Of a stretch of DNA of 11,919 nt, positions 1-5,826 are shown piece by piece; position 1 is the stretch's first letter, and every line of letters begins with the position of its first letter. Made by a program: the position numbers and the translations under genes. The notes beneath the pieces are model-generated. The model saw nothing but the letters and a program-made list of their open reading frames with translations. It was not told the DNA's origin and searched no databases. The DNA comes from Opitutia bacterium. GTDB lineage: Bacteria; Verrucomicrobiota; Verrucomicrobiia; Opitutales; UBA953. The stretch covers positions 1-11,919 of the forward strand of contig DNHH01000095.1 of assembly GCA_003485955.1 (NCBI GenBank). The letters run 5' to 3'.

Positions 1-142
1 ACTGGACGAGGATCTTGCCGGAGGCCTCAGGGTTACGACCCACGGATTCGACAGCTTTGGCACCAATCAAGCCTACACCGATGGCAGCAGCGAAGCAGCC
101 AACAGCAGCAGGAAGGGAACCGGTAATTTCAGCGAGGATCAT
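1..142 (-). CDS. atpE: ATP synthase F0 subunit c (5' part, runs off the window)
   Basis: The first 47 codons of the membrane rotor subunit that forms the c-ring of F1F0 ATP synthase. The visible protein begins MILAEITGSLPAA, continues through a glycine/alanine-rich first helix (AAAIGVGLIGAKAVES) and reaches the polar loop VGRNPEAS. That R-N-P loop contacts the F1 stalk and is diagnostic of subunit c. The second helix with the proton-carrying acidic residue lies beyond the window. The ATG at 140-142 is the only sensible start. It lies 79 bases downstream of atpB, the usual a-c gene order, so the two should be co-transcribed. No Shine-Dalgarno sequence precedes it; the leader is rich in A and C instead. 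Identity is secure despite truncation. Confidence 0.93.
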   Translation of the reverse strand, partial: MILAEITGSLPAAVGCFAAAIGVGLIGAKAVESVGRNPEASGKILVQ

Positions 143-221
143 ATGTAGTGTATGTTGTTTGGGTATTTTCTCGGTCGGCCGCATGGGGAAGTCCCAGCAA
201 GTCGCTCTCCGCGAAAGTAAA

Positions 222-1070
222 TTAGTGTGCGTGTTCTTCGTCGTGTCCGCCTTCGTGGTTACAAATGAGGCCGATATAAACGGCGGAAAGAAGCGTGAAG
301 ACAAAGGCTTGGATTAGGCCAACCAAGAGTTCGAGCATCGCGGCGAGCGCAGGCACGACATAAGGGACGGTGTTACCAAGTGCGTGAATTAAATTCTCGC
401 CGCCAAAAACATTTCCGTAGAGCCGGAACGAAAGTGAAATAATACGGAAGAAAATGGAGATGACTTCAATGCCACCGACGCCGATGAAGATAAAGCTAAG
501 CAAAAGCCACATGGGCAGGCCGATTTCTTTTTTGTCTGCCTTGTTACCAAACAAATCGAAAATGAGCACCTTGATGCCAGCGTAACGAAGGACGAAGTAA
601 GACCAGAAAACAAAAGAGAGAATACTGAGCGCTAATGTTGTGTTTAAGTCGGAGTTTGCTGGGCGAATCGCATCTACCCACTCCGTGCCGTTTTGGTATT
701 TAATCGTGCCGACTCCTGGGAGCAAACCGCTCCAATTCATGAGTAAGATGAAAACGAAAAATGCACACAGCGGTGGGAAAACTTTCCCGATCATCTTTTT
801 GCCAACAATCGGCTCAAGGGCATCGCGCAGTCCTTGTGCCATGCCTTCGATAACCGACTGACCTTTACCAGGAATCAATTTTGGAGTGCCGACGGTTATG
901 CGCACCGTGGCGATAATGAGCAACGCGATGATCCACGTCGTAAGAACAGAATTCGTGACAGGAAAATCTGCGATTTTGAAAAGTTCAGTTGCCTTGGCAG
1001 AAACACCTTCTCCGCCCGCAGCCTTAAGTAAGGACGGTAGTAAAAGGAGAGTGAGAAAAAGGCGCTTCAT
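222..1070 (-). CDS. atpB: ATP synthase F0 subunit a
   Basis: The stator subunit that forms the two proton half-channels against the c-ring; inner membrane. It has 282 residues when started at the ATG at 1068-1070, preceded by GGAG eight bases upstream; an upstream in-frame ATG at 1109 has no such site and only adds 13 residues. Key residues are in place: R216 in SFRLYGN matches the essential arginine of E. coli (R210), E225 nine residues later matches E219, and Q254 in LIQAF matches Q252. Hydrophobic segments lie near 41-60, 98-119, 143-166, 186-210 and 233-270. Residues 1-17 (MKRLFLTLLLLPSLLKA) look like a signal peptide, an extension seen in several Gram-negative phyla. The tail CNHEGGHDEEHAH is rich in histidine and acid. 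The gene precedes atpE; pdxH lies upstream on the same strand. Confidence 0.96.
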   Translation of the reverse strand: MKRLFLTLLLLPSLLKAAGGEGVSAKATELFKIADFPVTNSVLTTWIIALLIIATVRITVGTPKLIPGKGQSVIEGMAQGLRDALEPIVGKKMIGKVFPPLCAFFVFILLMNWSGLLPGVGTIKYQNGTEWVDAIRPANSDLNTTLALSILSFVFWSYFVLRYAGIKVLIFDLFGNKADKKEIGLPMWLLLSFIFIGVGGIEVISIFFRIISLSFRLYGNVFGGENLIHALGNTVPYVVPALAAMLELLVGLIQAFVFTLLSAVYIGLICNHEGGHDEEHAH

Positions 1071-1161
1071 GCGGTATGCTCCTACAAGGGAGAAGGCAGC
1101 CTTGGACAAGGGTCAACACTACGCGGAGGAGCAACCTTGGAGTTAGGAAAACCCCTTTTTG

Positions 1162-1182
1162 CCTATAAGAAAAACTTATAGG
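1162..1182. other. Perfect 8-bp inverted repeat between pdxH and atpB
   Basis: CCTATAAG (1162-1169) and CTTATAGG (1175-1182) are exact inverse complements around a run of five A, starting eight bases beyond the pdxH stop codon. Read on the minus strand this gives a hairpin with a UUUUU loop. No U-run follows the stem on that strand, so it is not a textbook intrinsic terminator. It could be a weak terminator or mRNA-end stabiliser for pdxH, or an operator ahead of the atp operon. The remaining spacer (1071-1189) shows no convincing promoter by eye. Confidence 0.4.
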
Positions 1183-1189
1183 TCGTCGC

Positions 1190-1825
1190 TTACGGTTGCA
1201 GCCTACTAATCGACCAGCCTTGGGCCGCTTTTTGGTAAACAAACCTATCGTGCAGCCGATTGGGGCGACCTTGCCAAAACTCAATTTTCTGAGGCCTTAT
1301 GCGTAATCCACCCCAGTGAGGGGGTGCTGGCACGCTACCCTCGGGGTGTTCTTTTTTTAATTGTTCAAGCCGAGCCTCCAAGGTTGCCCGATCTGGTACT
1401 GGGTCGCTTTGGCAAGAGGCCCAGGCCCCGAGCTGACTGCCATAAGGTCGGGATTTAAAGTAAGCCTCGGTCTCCTCTCTTGAAATATGCTCAACCGTGC
1501 CAAGCACGTGCACTTGCCGTTCAAACTCTATCCAAGGGAAAGTGGCCGATGCCTGAGGATTTCCTTCTAAATCGCGGGCTTTATGCCCTCGAAGGTTAGT
1601 ATAGAAGGCAAAGCCGCGTTCATCAAAGGATTTGAGGAGCACCACGCGCGTGGAGGGAACCTGCTCGGCGGAAACTGTCGCCAACACCATGGCGTTGGGC
1701 TCATGAAGGTCAGCCTCTACGGCCTGCTTAAACCAAAGGCGGAACTGTGCAATCGGGTCGGCAGCAAGTTCATTGCGGTCGAGTCCATGTAAGGTGTACT
1801 CGCGACGAAGTTTGTGCAGATCCAT
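1190..1825 (-). CDS. pdxH: Pyridoxamine/pyridoxine 5'-phosphate oxidase
   Basis: FMN-dependent cytosolic oxidase that converts pyridoxine or pyridoxamine 5'-phosphate to pyridoxal 5'-phosphate, using oxygen; last step of B6 synthesis and salvage. The 211-residue length is normal. The N-terminal RREY..GL motif (residues 7-15), FMN-contact stretch STRVVLLK (58-65), FYTN (74-77), the RPYGSQLGAWAS..S region (126-140) and the C-terminal signature IEFWQGRPNRLHDR (181-194) are all present and in order. The ATG at 1823-1825 gives the expected N-terminus; no clear ribosome site precedes it. It lies 119 bases upstream of atpB on the same strand and diverges from rsmE across a 98-base gap. Nothing links it to ATP synthase functionally, so co-transcription would be read-through. 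Confidence 0.95.
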   Translation of the reverse strand: MDLHKLRREYTLHGLDRNELAADPIAQFRLWFKQAVEADLHEPNAMVLATVSAEQVPSTRVVLLKSFDERGFAFYTNLRGHKARDLEGNPQASATFPWIEFERQVHVLGTVEHISREETEAYFKSRPYGSQLGAWASCQSDPVPDRATLEARLEQLKKEHPEGSVPAPPHWGGLRIRPQKIEFWQGRPNRLHDRFVYQKAAQGWSISRLQP

Positions 1826-1885
1826 TTGAGTTCGTAGCCTAACCCTTCTGTCGGCTTCGGCAAGCGGGGAGACTTTTCCACCCTC

Positions 1886-1915
1886 GCAGTAGGGGCAGGT
1901 CTAGCCCTACCCTGC
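1886..1915 (+). promoter_or_regulatory. Inverted repeat just upstream of the rsmE start
   Basis: GCAG-TAGGG (1886-1894) can pair with CCCTA (1905-1909) and CTGC (1912-1915), giving a nine-pair stem with a two-base bulge and a ten-base loop. It ends eight bases before the rsmE ATG, where a ribosome site would be expected; none is seen there. It lies in the 98-base divergent spacer (1826-1923) that must also hold promoters for rsmE and pdxH, but I could not recognise either promoter. A role in translational control is inference only. Confidence 0.3.
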
Positions 1916-1923
1916 GCTTCCTA

Positions 1924-2664
1924 ATGAATTTAATGCTAATGACTGAGGCGGAAGCCCGTGAAGGTTTGCGACCTGACGATGCTCGCGCTCGCCACCTTTT
2001 AAGAACGCTCACGGCGCATATCGGAACCACCGTACACATCGGCGTGCGTAACGGCCGACGCGGTATCGCTACAATCTTAACGATCGAGCCCAAGCTTACA
2101 TTTGGTATTCGCTGGGAAAACGCCGTTCAGCAAAGACTGCCCTTAGATATCTTGGTGGGTTTGCCTCGACCGCAATCCGCTCGAAAAATTCTTCACGACC
2201 TTGCGAGCCTTGGCGCACATCGAATTATTTTCTTCAAACCAGCCAAGGGAGATCCTGCGTATGCAACAAGTTCGCTTTGGTCGACAGATGAATGGAAAGA
2301 GCTTCTCGATAAAGGCGTGGAGCAAGCTTGCTCCACTTTAATTCCTGAAGTTGTCCATGTGCCTTCGCTTGCTGAAGCGCTGGCTCTTTCAAGTAATGCA
2401 GGGATACGCGTCGCACTAGATCCCTACGAAGCGGATGGCCCCCTCGGCTCACAGCCCGCTCGCGCGGGCGCGACGCACGCGGCAATCGCGATTGGTCCAG
2501 AGCGTGGCTGGGACGCAACGGAGCGCGCTGCGCTCAAGAGCTCCGGCTGGGTACTCCGTCACTTAGGCGACCGTGTGCTCAGGGTTGAAGCCGCGTGCTT
2601 GATTGGTGGCGGCATGCTCTTAGCACAACTCGGTGCCTGGCGACCTCACCGGCCAATCGTTTAA
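1924..2664 (+). CDS. rsmE: 16S rRNA (uracil-1498-N3)-methyltransferase, RsmE family
   Basis: A SPOUT-class (trefoil-knot) SAM methyltransferase that methylates N3 of U1498 in 16S rRNA in the decoding centre. The 246 residues show the family layout: an N-terminal PUA-like part with the ARHLLRTL stretch (21-30), LPRPQSARKIL (80-90) opening the catalytic domain, the EQACSTLIPEV segment (133-143), then the SAM-binding knot with IGPERGWDATE (190-200) and LGDRVLRVEAA (214-224). Most family members read GPEGG; here it is GPERG, a variant I associate with a subset of the family that also starts MNL. The ATG at 1924 yields that expected N-terminus. The gene stands alone on the plus strand, and its stop codon directly abuts that of rsmD on the other strand. 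Confidence 0.9.
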   Translation: MNLMLMTEAEAREGLRPDDARARHLLRTLTAHIGTTVHIGVRNGRRGIATILTIEPKLTFGIRWENAVQQRLPLDILVGLPRPQSARKILHDLASLGAHRIIFFKPAKGDPAYATSSLWSTDEWKELLDKGVEQACSTLIPEVVHVPSLAEALALSSNAGIRVALDPYEADGPLGSQPARAGATHAAIAIGPERGWDATERAALKSSGWVLRHLGDRVLRVEAACLIGGGMLLAQLGAWRPHRPIV

Positions 2665-2668
2665 TTAA
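2661..2668. other. Palindrome formed by two abutting convergent stop codons
   Basis: The sequence TTAATTAA contains the TAA of rsmE (2662-2664) and, read on the other strand, the TAA of rsmD (2667-2665). The two genes converge with no spacer at all. No hairpin with a U-run is visible on either side, so at least one transcript should extend into the opposite gene. Confidence 0.85.
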
Positions 2669-3219
2669 AGGCGGCGAAAGATTGTCGCAGCAGGCTGACC
2701 TTTGCCTTTGCCCAATACTTTGTGCAACCGCCAACCTTCAGGAACGGGCACAGTGAAACCTCCGGGTGCTTCGAAAATAATTCGGGTGCTTTCCTGAGCC
2801 GCTGCTGCGGCAATGGCAACAGACACTAAGCGCGGCGCTTCGCGCTCCCAGAACTCCCAGGGTGGATCGACAAAAATTAAATCAAAGTCGGCAGCGTTCG
2901 GTGTAAAAACCAACGCATCGCCAGTGATGACTTCAAGCGGCAGCTCGGTTAGCTCCATTGATTTGGCAACGGCGGTGGCGTTTTGCCGAATGACATCTGC
3001 CGTCGCCCGATCCACACATACCGCCGAACGTGCCCCGCGGCTTAATGCTTCGAGTGCATACGAACCTGTTCCCGCAAAGAGATCGAGCACGCGTGCATCA
3101 GGAATAAAAGCAGCCAAAGAGTTATAAATAGATCCACGCAAATAATCAGTGGCAGGTCTCACCGGTCCGGAAGGGACGCGTAGTTGAATGCCTCGGGCTT
3201 TGCCGCCAGTCACGCGCAT
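2665..3219 (-). CDS. rsmD: 16S rRNA (guanine-966-N2)-methyltransferase, RsmD family
   Basis: Rossmann-fold SAM methyltransferase that modifies N2 of G966 in 16S rRNA on assembled small subunits. It opens with MRVTGGKARG, the usual RsmD N-terminus, followed by RPATDYLRGSIYNSL (21-35), the SAM motif VLDLFAGTGSYALEALSRGA (44-63), an acidic residue at D70 for the ribose, and the catalytic DPPW motif (118-121). The 184-residue length is normal. The ATG at 3217-3219 is preferred over an ATG seven codons upstream because GAGGAG sits nine bases before it and because family members start at this point. It follows mutM by 30 bases on the same strand, so the two are likely co-transcribed. The stop codon touches that of rsmE. 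Confidence 0.93.
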   Translation of the reverse strand: MRVTGGKARGIQLRVPSGPVRPATDYLRGSIYNSLAAFIPDARVLDLFAGTGSYALEALSRGARSAVCVDRATADVIRQNATAVAKSMELTELPLEVITGDALVFTPNAADFDLIFVDPPWEFWEREAPRLVSVAIAAAAAQESTRIIFEAPGGFTVPVPEGWRLHKVLGKGKGQPAATIFRRL

Positions 3220-3249
3220 GGTTAAACGCTCCTCATCCAATGACGGCGG

Positions 3250-4065
3250 TCAACGGCGTTCCGCGCCCAGTGCCTGACGTCGTGGCGACCAGCACGTGGT
3301 GCGTCCGCCAATGGTCGCGCGTACCAAGGCCGTGCGCGTGCGTGGACAGCGCCCTCCGTTTTCCCAGCGATGGTTAAAGAGCCAGCTGTCAGGCGGATCT
3401 GACCAATCCTTACCAATAACACGTAAAGCATCACGGCAGACTTCTTTCAAGGTGCGGTATAATTTACGCACCGCTTGTGGACTAAAATCTCCAGCTTTCG
3501 CACGAGGATGAAACCCTGCACGCCAGAGAACTTCGTCGGCCATCCAATTGCCAATGCCTGGGAAGCGCTCTTGCATTAACAGTACGGCTTTAATCGTTGT
3601 GCGAGCGCGCCTTCTCAAAAAGACTGCAACATCTCCAGGGGTAAACTCTGACGATAAAATTGCGGATGGAATTTTTGCCCACCATGGAGGCGTCTCCGGC
3701 CCTGACCAAAATTGAATCCGCCCGAATTGTCGTGGATCGACAAAAATTAATTCATATCCGTTGTTCAGGGTTAGTCTAAAATGATCGTGCCGGCGGAGTT
3801 TTTGCTTCGCGGCGGTAGCTTCAAGTTTACCAGTCATACCAAGGTGCACGCCCAGCCAGGCTCCGTTTGAAAAGCAAAGTGCTATCTGCTTTGCCGCTGC
3901 CAGTGATTGGGTGATCTTTGCCCCAACGAGAGCTCGATTCATGGCTTTGACGTTAATGCCACGCCCGACCCTAGCTTTGGGATTGAGGTAAACCTTGGCG
4001 ACGGTTTGCCCTAGGCCGTCGTCCCACTGCTTCCGGAAATATTCCACTTCGGCGAGTTCAGGCAT
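3250..4065 (-). CDS. mutM: Formamidopyrimidine-DNA glycosylase (Fpg/MutM) with a degenerate zinc finger
   Basis: Bifunctional base-excision enzyme that removes oxidised purines such as 8-oxoguanine and FapyG and cleaves the abasic strand. The ATG at 4063-4065 gives MPELAEVEY, which places the catalytic proline at position 2 and E3 next to it after Met removal. Also present are K59 in AAKQ, the HLGMTGKL loop (74-81), HDHFRLTL (93-100), VDPRQFG (109-115) and the helix-two-turn-helix stretch PGIGNWMADEVLWRAG (169-184) with N173. The C-terminal finger is unusual: of the four expected cysteines only C240 remains; positions 243, 260 and 263 are T, S and R, though an extra C258 is nearby. The finger arginine R255 in GGRTT is kept. 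Length is 271 residues, normal. It is upstream of rsmD in a probable operon. Confidence 0.92.
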   Translation of the reverse strand: MPELAEVEYFRKQWDDGLGQTVAKVYLNPKARVGRGINVKAMNRALVGAKITQSLAAAKQIALCFSNGAWLGVHLGMTGKLEATAAKQKLRRHDHFRLTLNNGYELIFVDPRQFGRIQFWSGPETPPWWAKIPSAILSSEFTPGDVAVFLRRRARTTIKAVLLMQERFPGIGNWMADEVLWRAGFHPRAKAGDFSPQAVRKLYRTLKEVCRDALRVIGKDWSDPPDSWLFNHRWENGGRCPRTRTALVRATIGGRTTCWSPRRQALGAERR

Positions 4066-4192
4066 CGGGCGTGACTCTAAAAGACCAACTTCAGGCAAAA
4101 CTGCAAGTCGGGCTCAACCAATCATGCCTTGCTGGCCTCTTCTTTCGCACTCCGGGGTTGTCCCGGCTGGTTGACCCGCCAACTGTCAATGG
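4066..4192. promoter_or_regulatory. Divergent spacer between mutM and the Nudix gene
   Basis: These 127 bases separate two genes transcribed away from each other and so should contain a promoter for each. I found no -35/-10 pair with good spacing, no strong inverted repeat and no ribosome site before the Nudix ATG. The call rests on gene orientation only. Confidence 0.4.
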
Positions 4193-4717
4193 ATGTCCGT
4201 TGGCTCTGCAGCCCTGCCTTTCAAAATTAGTGCACTCATCTTTCTACAAGATGCGCAGGGGCGCCAGTTGCTTATACGTCGAACCAAAGCACCGAATAAA
4301 GGGTGCTGGAGTCCTGTGGGCGGCAAACTGGAGATGGCCCAAGGCGAATCTCCGTTTGAATGTGCCATACGCGAAGTAAACGAGGAAACGGGCCTCGTGA
4401 TTACGGAAAGTGATTTACACCTCTTCGGCATGGTTAGTGAGCGGGGTTACGAGGGTGCCGGCCACTGGCTAATGTTTTTATTTACCTGTCGTAAAAACAT
4501 TCCTGCTTTACCGGCCGAAATTTCCGAAGGGCGCTTTGAGTTCTTCACGCGTGAAGCTATTAACGGGATCGAAATCCCTGAGACAGATCGCACGCTGCTC
4601 TGGCCTGTTTGGGATAAGCACCGCACATCATTTTTGGCCTACCGAGCAGAATGTCATCCATCGAAAGCGTTACGCGTGACTGAAGAGGAGTCGCACTTGC
4701 GCCCTAACCTCGACTAA
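4193..4717 (+). CDS. Nudix hydrolase
   Basis: Metal-dependent pyrophosphohydrolase of the Nudix superfamily, hydrolysing nucleoside diphosphate-X compounds; the substrate cannot be read from the sequence. The 174 residues contain a first strand (FKISALIFLQ), then LLIRRTKAPNKGCWSPVGGK leading into the Nudix box at 44-68: G44, E52, R60-E61, E64-E65 and G67 are in place, with the catalytic REVNEETGL segment intact. The stretch between G44 and the first E has seven residues instead of the classical five (KLEMAQG), a variant I believe occurs in a subgroup of bacterial Nudix proteins. Its stop codon is two bases before the next gene, indicating translational coupling in an operon with the kinase-like protein. 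A house-cleaning or signalling role is possible but unproved. Confidence 0.85.
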   Translation: MSVGSAALPFKISALIFLQDAQGRQLLIRRTKAPNKGCWSPVGGKLEMAQGESPFECAIREVNEETGLVITESDLHLFGMVSERGYEGAGHWLMFLFTCRKNIPALPAEISEGRFEFFTREAINGIEIPETDRTLLWPVWDKHRTSFLAYRAECHPSKALRVTEEESHLRPNLD

Positions 4718-4719
4718 CG

Positions 4720-5772
4720 ATGGATGCTGGCGGCGCAGGAGCTGATTTCCGCACAGAACGAAAACCGGCCGTTCCCATTGGACCGCGCTTGCGTGAATAC
4801 CTCGCCCGAGAAGGCCGCGAGGTGACCTTGCCTGTTTCTTACGAACGGCTTCGTGGCTACAACCAGTCTGTACCTTTAATTGAGCGCGATGGTACCGATA
4901 CGCTTTGGGAAACGGTAGCCTACCCGCAGGACGAACTTGAATCTCTCTCCCAGGGTTTATTGGAAACCTATGCGTCGCTACGTGGCGAAGGTGGTATGCG
5001 CGTTTTCCGGCACGTCTTCGTCGATCGGATTGATTACTGCGCCTTTGGGAACTCGCAGCCCTTCCGCATCCGGATTGTGAATGCCTACAATGAGAATCAT
5101 GACTATTTCTATGTGAAGATTGCGGATGCTTCACGCATTGCGGGTCTGGAGCTTGAGCACCTGCTCTCGCCAAACCGTATGCATTACTTAACAGAATTAT
5201 CCACCCTCGTTGAAGAGCATGTTACAGGTATCCCGGGAGACCGTTTCGCAGCACGCTGGCTAGAAGGTACAAATTATCACCCGGTCCGGCTCGCAAAAGA
5301 ACTCATCAAGTTTGAAGAGCGATGCTTAGTGCGACTGCTCGGCGACATGCGGGCTTACAATTTCGTGGTAGCCGTCACGCCTGACTTTGATGCCACGTCT
5401 ATCCGGGTGCGTGCCATGGATTTCGACCAACAGTGCTACAATGGTCGCATAAAGTTCTACCTACCTGGCTCGTTTAAAGAAAACCGTCCGTTTGTAGACC
5501 TTTGTGCCCAGCATATTAATGCCGCCACTGCAGACCAGTACCGCGTTGAGGAAAAATCCCTTATCCACCGCCGGCACCTAGCCGCACCCGATCGCGTGAA
5601 AGACCTCTTGCTCGCCTTGGCGGAATTGCCGCTTTCCACCCCCGACCGGGTTGTTGAACTGGCAAGCGGGCTCGCCGATCACCATAAAGACAAGGGTTTC
5701 TTAGGCGCCAAGGATATGGCAGGCCTGATTGAGCATAGCCTGGACCGTCTGGGACGTGTTCTTCGCGGATAA
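4720..5772 (+). CDS. Uncharacterised protein with kinase-fold-like motifs
   Basis: I do not recognise this 350-residue family. Several motifs fall in the order seen in aminoglycoside-phosphotransferase/protein-kinase-like enzymes: two predicted strands around AFGNSQPFRIRI (108-119), a strand ending in YVKIAD with K133 (compare the ATP-binding lysine), a helix GLELEHLL with E145/E147, then LGDMRAYNFVV (208-217), in which D209 and N214 have the catalytic-loop spacing of GDxxxxN, and MDFD (233-236) resembling the metal-binding DFG/DxD. After this comes a mainly helical C-terminal third (250-350). No signal peptide or membrane segment is seen. The start is the first in-frame ATG, two bases after the Nudix stop; there is no ribosome site, so coupled translation is likely. 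A 54-base gap leads to purF. Kinase activity is an inference from motif spacing alone. Confidence 0.8.
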   Translation: MDAGGAGADFRTERKPAVPIGPRLREYLAREGREVTLPVSYERLRGYNQSVPLIERDGTDTLWETVAYPQDELESLSQGLLETYASLRGEGGMRVFRHVFVDRIDYCAFGNSQPFRIRIVNAYNENHDYFYVKIADASRIAGLELEHLLSPNRMHYLTELSTLVEEHVTGIPGDRFAARWLEGTNYHPVRLAKELIKFEERCLVRLLGDMRAYNFVVAVTPDFDATSIRVRAMDFDQQCYNGRIKFYLPGSFKENRPFVDLCAQHINAATADQYRVEEKSLIHRRHLAAPDRVKDLLLALAELPLSTPDRVVELASGLADHHKDKGFLGAKDMAGLIEHSLDRLGRVLRG

Positions 5773-5777
5773 AGATA

Positions 5778-5790
5778 GTCCACGCTGGAC
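5778..5790 (+). other. Short inverted repeat in the spacer before purF
   Basis: GTCCA (5778-5782) and TGGAC (5786-5790) pair around the three-base loop CGC, six bases after the preceding stop codon. The stem is short and no U-run follows, so it is at best a weak structural element in the 54-base spacer. Confidence 0.2.
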
Positions 5791-5826
5791 ATACCGAGCG
5801 GGAAAGAAGCAAACTCCCCCTTGCCA

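Noticed and set aside
1071..1109. A longer AtpB start at 1109.
   Set aside because: No ribosome site precedes it, whereas GGAG is correctly placed for the ATG at 1070, which also gives a clean signal-like N-terminus.
4171..4192. TTGACC upstream of the Nudix gene as a -35 element.
   Set aside because: It is only about 22 bases before the ATG, leaving no room for a -10 element and leader, and no TATAAT-like sequence follows.
4670..5173. A 167-codon open frame on the minus strand opposite the Nudix end and the kinase-like gene.
   Set aside because: Its composition is low-complexity (Arg, His, Ser, Gln rich) as expected of the reverse strand of a GC-rich gene; it covers two convincing plus-strand genes and has no recognisable domain.
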